Shown in pieces: positions 5,185-7,241 of a DNA stretch of 7,241 nt; position 1 is the stretch's first letter; the number at the start of each line of letters is the position of its first letter. Made by a program: the position numbers and the translations under genes. This stretch comes from Hyphomicrobiales bacterium (GTDB lineage: Bacteria > Pseudomonadota > Alphaproteobacteria > Rhizobiales > Beijerinckiaceae), in assembly GCA_028290125.1 (NCBI GenBank), contig JAQGKM010000353.1:1-7241 (forward strand). The letters are read 5' to 3'. A model generated the notes under the pieces. It saw only the letters and a list, made by a program, of their open reading frames with translations, searched no databases and was not told where the DNA came from.

Positions 5185-6780
5185 TCACGCATTCACGCGG
5201 TTGCGCACCGACTGCGCCGCCTTGGCGAGTTCGTCTGTCGTGCCCGACACAGCGTCCGTCACCGCAGTCGCGACGGTGCTGGCGCGATCGGCCACGGCTT
5301 CCATGCCGGTCTGCACGGTGTCGACAGCGGCGTCGCGCAGATTCTCGGCCATTTCGCCGAAGCTCTCACGTTCGAACGCCGTCTGGCGGATCACGCCACC
5401 GAGCACGGCGCCGATCGCAAGACCGATCGCCGACAGCAACAGCGGGTGCTCGGAGCCGAGTTCCTGCGCGCTGCGCATGGTGGCGGCGCCGCGCGCGCGC
5501 ATGTCTTGCGTGGTGTCCATGGCGCTGCGGCGCAGGTCCTGCGTCGTGTCCATCGCGCTGCGACGAAGCGACGAGGCCTGGTCCGACACGCGCGACGCGG
5601 CGGCCGAGGCTTCGTCGCGCCAGTCTTCGACATAAGAGCGCTTCGAGACGTCGCGAGCCGTTTCCTGCACGCGCTGCTGCGCCTGCGACCAGGCGTCATC
5701 CACGCCGTCGCGCGCTTCGTTCATCCAGCGGCGTCCGGTGTCGGAGCCGCGCAGCCAGCCGCCCGCGAGGGCGCCGACGCCGCCGAGCACGAGCATCATG
5801 CCGAGCGGTCCGCGATGCTTTTCATCGATCCACGGCGAAATGCGATCCACCACCGGCTGAATGCGGCGCTGCGCCTCATTGGCCAGTCCGCGCGCCTGAT
5901 CGGCGACCTGACCGGTCACATCGCGCGCCTGATCGGCCATGCCCTGAATCGCGCCCCTCGCGTCATGCGCCAGATCCTGCGCGCGTGACGACGCATCTTG
6001 CGCAAGACCCTGAGCACGGGCCGACGCGCTGTCGACCTGATCGCCCGCGCGCTGCGCGACGTTCGATCCCAGGCGAGCCATGTCGTCGGCGGCATGCGCG
6101 CCGCTGGCCCGCAGATCGTCGGCGGCGCCGCTGACAGCGCCGACCTTTTCACGCACCGCATCGGCGCCGGCGCCGACGGCTTCACGCACGCGGTCGGTCG
6201 CGTCGCTCAGCGCGCTCTGCACGCCCGCAACCGCATTCTGCGCGCCATACGAAAGATTGGTCGCGACCGTCTTGACGCGCTCCGCCGCGCTGGCGACGTC
6301 AGTCACTTCGTCATAGCCGTAACCGGCCACGCCGCCGGGCACATAGCCGCGCGGCGAGACGCTGTTGTAGGGATCGCGGAAGGCGCTGTCGTTCGGGCTG
6401 TTGTTCCAGCCCTTGATCATCGTGTAGATGCCGGCGCCGATGAGAACGGTGGTGATCGGCGGCTTCTTGTAGAGATGCCAGCCGATGCCGGCGCCGATCA
6501 GCGCGATGGAAACCGGGTTCTCGATCGCGGTCCGCTGCAGCTTGCGCGTGAACTCATTGCCCTGCGCGCGACCGTTTTCGATCGCATCATCCTTGGCGCC
6601 TGTGATGTAGCCGATGATCTGATCTTTCATCTCCTCGGCCCGGTGCTTCAGCTCCAGCTTGGCGTTGTCTACCGTGCGCGGATCCTTGATCTCGGCGATG
6701 GTCTCGTGCAGACGAGCGCGCGCCGCTTCGGCTTCGCGCTCAAGTCGCCGCAGATCATTTTCGCCAGTTGCATCAGCCAT
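5185..6780 (-). CDS. DUF3618 / nutrient-deprivation-induced-like stress protein with LEA-like repeats
   Basis: A 531-residue protein rich in Ala, Asp, Arg and Gln. Residues 9-35 (LRRLEREAEAARARLHETI) match the DUF3618 start. Two adjacent hydrophobic segments follow at 88-103 and 107-122, and two more at about 325-344 and 446-464. The parts between are long amphipathic helices. Residues 254-308 fall into five successive 11-residue units (for example SRAQDLAHDAR), as in LEA group 3 proteins. Residues 405-426 are an exact 11-residue duplication (LRRSAMDTTQD). A flexible Gly/Tyr-rich linker lies at 143-158. Overall it looks like a membrane-anchored stress protein of the kind annotated 'nutrient deprivation-induced'; no enzymatic motif is seen. 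ATG 6780 is chosen over one 39 bases upstream because AGGAGG stands five bases before it. An EcfG-type promoter precedes it and the PHA-system gene is coupled behind it. Function is inferred. Confidence 0.8.
   Translation of the reverse strand: MADATGENDLRRLEREAEAARARLHETIAEIKDPRTVDNAKLELKHRAEEMKDQIIGYITGAKDDAIENGRAQGNEFTRKLQRTAIENPVSIALIGAGIGWHLYKKPPITTVLIGAGIYTMIKGWNNSPNDSAFRDPYNSVSPRGYVPGGVAGYGYDEVTDVASAAERVKTVATNLSYGAQNAVAGVQSALSDATDRVREAVGAGADAVREKVGAVSGAADDLRASGAHAADDMARLGSNVAQRAGDQVDSASARAQGLAQDASSRAQDLAHDARGAIQGMADQARDVTGQVADQARGLANEAQRRIQPVVDRISPWIDEKHRGPLGMMLVLGGVGALAGGWLRGSDTGRRWMNEARDGVDDAWSQAQQRVQETARDVSKRSYVEDWRDEASAAASRVSDQASSLRRSAMDTTQDLRRSAMDTTQDMRARGAATMRSAQELGSEHPLLLSAIGLAIGAVLGGVIRQTAFERESFGEMAENLRDAAVDTVQTGMEAVADRASTVATAVTDAVSGTTDELAKAAQSVRNRVNA
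5503..5568 (-). repeat. Two tandem 33-bp units coding an exact 11-residue duplication
   Basis: Units 5503-5535 and 5536-5568 match at 28 of 33 bases, and every difference is synonymous, so both encode LRRSAMDTTQD. Synonymous divergence with an unchanged protein sequence indicates selection on the repeat, not a fresh slippage event. The unit length equals the 11-residue period seen further upstream in the same protein. Confidence 0.8.
5857..6021 (-). repeat. LEA-like 11-residue (33-bp) periodic region
   Basis: Five successive 11-residue units cover residues 254-308, with a recurring pattern of an aliphatic residue near position 6, A at position 7, D/E near positions 8-9 and A-R at the end. 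At the DNA level CGCGCCTGATCGGC occurs at 5891-5904 and again at 5924-5937, exactly 33 bases apart. The period fits an amphipathic 11/3 helix of the LEA group 3 or apolipoprotein type. The periodicity is seen; membrane or desiccation protection is inferred. Confidence 0.65.
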
Positions 6781-6785
6781 ATTGC

Positions 6786-6791
6786 CCTCCT
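6786..6791 (-). promoter_or_regulatory. Consensus ribosome binding site of the DUF3618-type gene
   Basis: AGGAGG on the minus strand ends five bases before ATG 6780. This decides the start and rules out the ATG 39 bases further upstream. Confidence 0.85.
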
Positions 6792-6806
6792 GAGGAATTC
6801 GCGCGC

Positions 6807-6823
6807 TTGAATGCAGCATGCAA
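6807..6823. repeat. Imperfect 17-bp palindrome in the stress-gene leader
   Basis: TTGAATGCAGCATGCAA matches its own reverse complement at 14 of 17 positions (TTGnATGC-n-GCATnCAA). It falls just downstream of the predicted start of the EcfG-type transcript, where a repressor could bind. It has no loop, so a DNA-binding site is more likely than an RNA hairpin. Confidence 0.35.
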
Positions 6824-6831
6824 AGCTTTCG

Positions 6832-6850
6832 CGAACGAACGCTTCATTCG
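6832..6850. repeat. 19-bp dyad overlapping the EcfG-type -10
   Basis: CGAACGAACGCTTCATTCG is symmetric around the central CGC, with seven of eight arm pairs matching. Its middle covers the CGTT -10 at 6838-6841. It may be a regulator site or a chance consequence of the promoter sequence. Confidence 0.3.
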
Positions 6851-6862
6851 GCCATGCGTTCC
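6838..6862 (-). promoter_or_regulatory. EcfG-type general stress promoter (GGAAC-N16-CGTT)
   Basis: On the minus strand GGAAC (6862-6858) is followed after exactly 16 bases by CGTT (6841-6838). This is the consensus for the alphaproteobacterial general stress sigma factor EcfG, controlled by the PhyR/NepR partner switch. Initiation near 6831 would give a leader of about 50 bases ahead of the AGGAGG and ATG 6780. Position, orientation and the stress-like product all agree. Confidence 0.75.
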
Positions 6863-6922
6863 GCTCACGGTCTTGCGCGGGGCGAAAAACCGGCTCGGAA
6901 GAAAGGCGCAGGAGCGCGGCTC

Positions 6923-7021
6923 ATGTTGAAACAGCTCACATGGTTCTTCGGCCTCTGGCTGGTCGGCGTCGCGGCGGTCGGCGCTATCGCGGCGCTGATC
7001 CGCTTCGCGCTGCATCCGTGA
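6923..7021 (+). CDS. Small single-pass membrane protein, 32 residues
   Basis: This short gene begins at an ATG preceded by AGGAG with an ideal eight-base gap. It encodes a positively charged start (MLKQ), one hydrophobic helix (about residues 5-27, WFFGLWLVGVAAVGAIAALI) and a short tail RFALHP. The same frame is open upstream to an ATG at 6818, but that version would add 35 Arg-rich residues and lacks a ribosome binding site, so I prefer 6923. The pattern W..GLW...VA..G..A..IR loosely recalls the DUF2474 small proteins linked to cytochrome bd oxidases, but no oxidase gene is visible and the likeness may be only that of any short membrane helix. It sits divergent from the stress gene and upstream of the lipoprotein gene. 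Function unknown. Confidence 0.65.
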   Translation: MLKQLTWFFGLWLVGVAAVGAIAALIRFALHP

Positions 7022-7025
7022 CTTC

Positions 7026-7050
7026 GGAACTGAAAAGACTCGACCAAGTT
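7026..7050 (+). promoter_or_regulatory. Possible second EcfG-like promoter, before the lipoprotein gene
   Basis: GGAAC at 7026-7030 is followed after 16 bases by AGTT at 7047-7050, which matches CGTT at three of four positions. Initiation near 7057 would precede the lipoprotein ATG 7108 by about 50 bases, the same geometry as at the divergent stress gene. The -10 is imperfect and the site is tentative. Confidence 0.35.
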
Positions 7051-7078
7051 CAAGAGCCGTGGGGCTCGACGAGCTTGG
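7044..7078. other. Two-part hairpin between the small membrane protein and the lipoprotein
   Basis: CCAAGTTC (7044-7051) pairs with GAGCTTGG (7071-7078), including one G-T wobble. After a small internal loop, GAGCC (7054-7058) pairs with GGCTC (7063-7067) around GTGG. There is no T-run on the plus strand after it; on the minus strand a CTTTT follows the stem by several bases. It may end the 32-residue gene's transcript or form a leader structure for the lipoprotein mRNA. Confidence 0.4.
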
Positions 7079-7107
7079 CCATGATGGAAAATCCGAAGGA
7101 AAATCTC

Positions 7108-7241
7108 ATGAACAAAAAGCTGATGATGGTTCTTTCCGCGTCCGGCATGGCGCTCGCTCTGGCCGGCTGCAACACCACGCAGTCACGCGTTGGCGGCGCT
7201 GGCGTCGGCGCGGTGGCTGGCGCGGCGGTCGGCGGTCCGGT
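7108..7241 (+). CDS. Glycine-zipper lipoprotein, partial (N-terminus only)
   Basis: The first 44 residues are visible. A lysine-rich start (MNKK) and hydrophobic stretch lead to the lipobox LAGC, with the acylated cysteine at residue 21 followed by Asn. Then comes a Gly/Ala repeat, GGAGVGAVAGAAVGG, typical of glycine-zipper or 17-kDa-antigen-like small envelope lipoproteins. GAAGGA lies seven bases before ATG 7108. In-frame ATGs at 7081 and 7084 exist but would put an acidic stretch before the signal peptide and lack that spacing. The product is probably anchored in the outer membrane; the role of the family is poorly defined. The C-terminal part is outside the window. Confidence 0.85.
   Translation, partial: MNKKLMMVLSASGMALALAGCNTTQSRVGGAGVGAVAGAAVGGP

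Noticed and set aside
4828..6810. Plus-strand frames of 386 and 270 residues opposite the stress gene
   Set aside because: Antisense shadows: low-complexity Arg/His/Ala products, no ribosome binding site, no recognisable domain.
6781..6819. ATG 6819 as start of the DUF3618-type protein
   Set aside because: The AGGAGG lies between this ATG and ATG 6780 and serves the latter.
6818..6922. ATG 6818 as start of the small membrane protein
   Set aside because: No ribosome binding site and an Arg-rich extension; ATG 6923 has AGGAG at eight bases.

Overview
The window reads as chromosomal DNA of a G+C-rich alphaproteobacterium, probably of the order Hyphomicrobiales (Rhizobiales). Three things point that way. 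The genes are GC-rich and densely packed. There is a textbook GGAAC-N16-CGTT promoter of the EcfG (PhyR/NepR) general stress response. The families present (DUF3618 'nutrient-deprivation' protein, PHA-system protein, glycine-zipper lipoprotein) are typical of that group. I see no mobile element, CRISPR array, tRNA, rRNA or phage gene.

Region 1 (1-1880) is an oxyanion-uptake locus. tupC (partial, N-terminus only) and tupB, encoding the ATPase and permease of a tungstate-type ABC transporter, lie on the minus strand. A one-component regulator (excisionase-type HTH fused to a periplasmic-binding-protein-like sensor) is read divergently. The 87-bp gap between them holds a good minus-strand -35, a cluster of GCAT/ATGC half-sites and a perfect TGCAT-N4-ATGCA dyad beside the regulator start. 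The substrate-binding gene tupA is not in the window.

Region 2 (1877-4855) is a LysR-controlled set. A RutE-family nitroreductase, a DoxX membrane protein and a pirin form one minus-strand operon, and a LysR regulator is divergent from it. A dyad-symmetric T-N11-A LysR box lies between them. The combination suggests a response to quinones, electrophiles or redox stress; no other rut gene is present, so uracil catabolism is unlikely to be its job.

Region 3 (4852-7241) looks like a general-stress or envelope locus. A 531-residue DUF3618-type protein with hydrophobic segments and LEA-like 11-residue repeats is transcribed from the EcfG-type promoter and is translationally coupled to a PHA-system family protein. 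Divergently there is a 32-residue single-pass membrane protein, followed by a glycine-zipper lipoprotein cut by the window end.

Two architectural points stand out. Both convergent gene pairs overlap through a shared CTAG (TAG stop on each strand), although CTAG is otherwise nearly absent here. The first junction is also flanked by a strong 16-bp hairpin buried in the regulator's coding sequence. No experimentally novel system can be proven from this window. The best candidates for something under-described are the LEA-like stress protein with its coupled partner and the 32-residue membrane protein.
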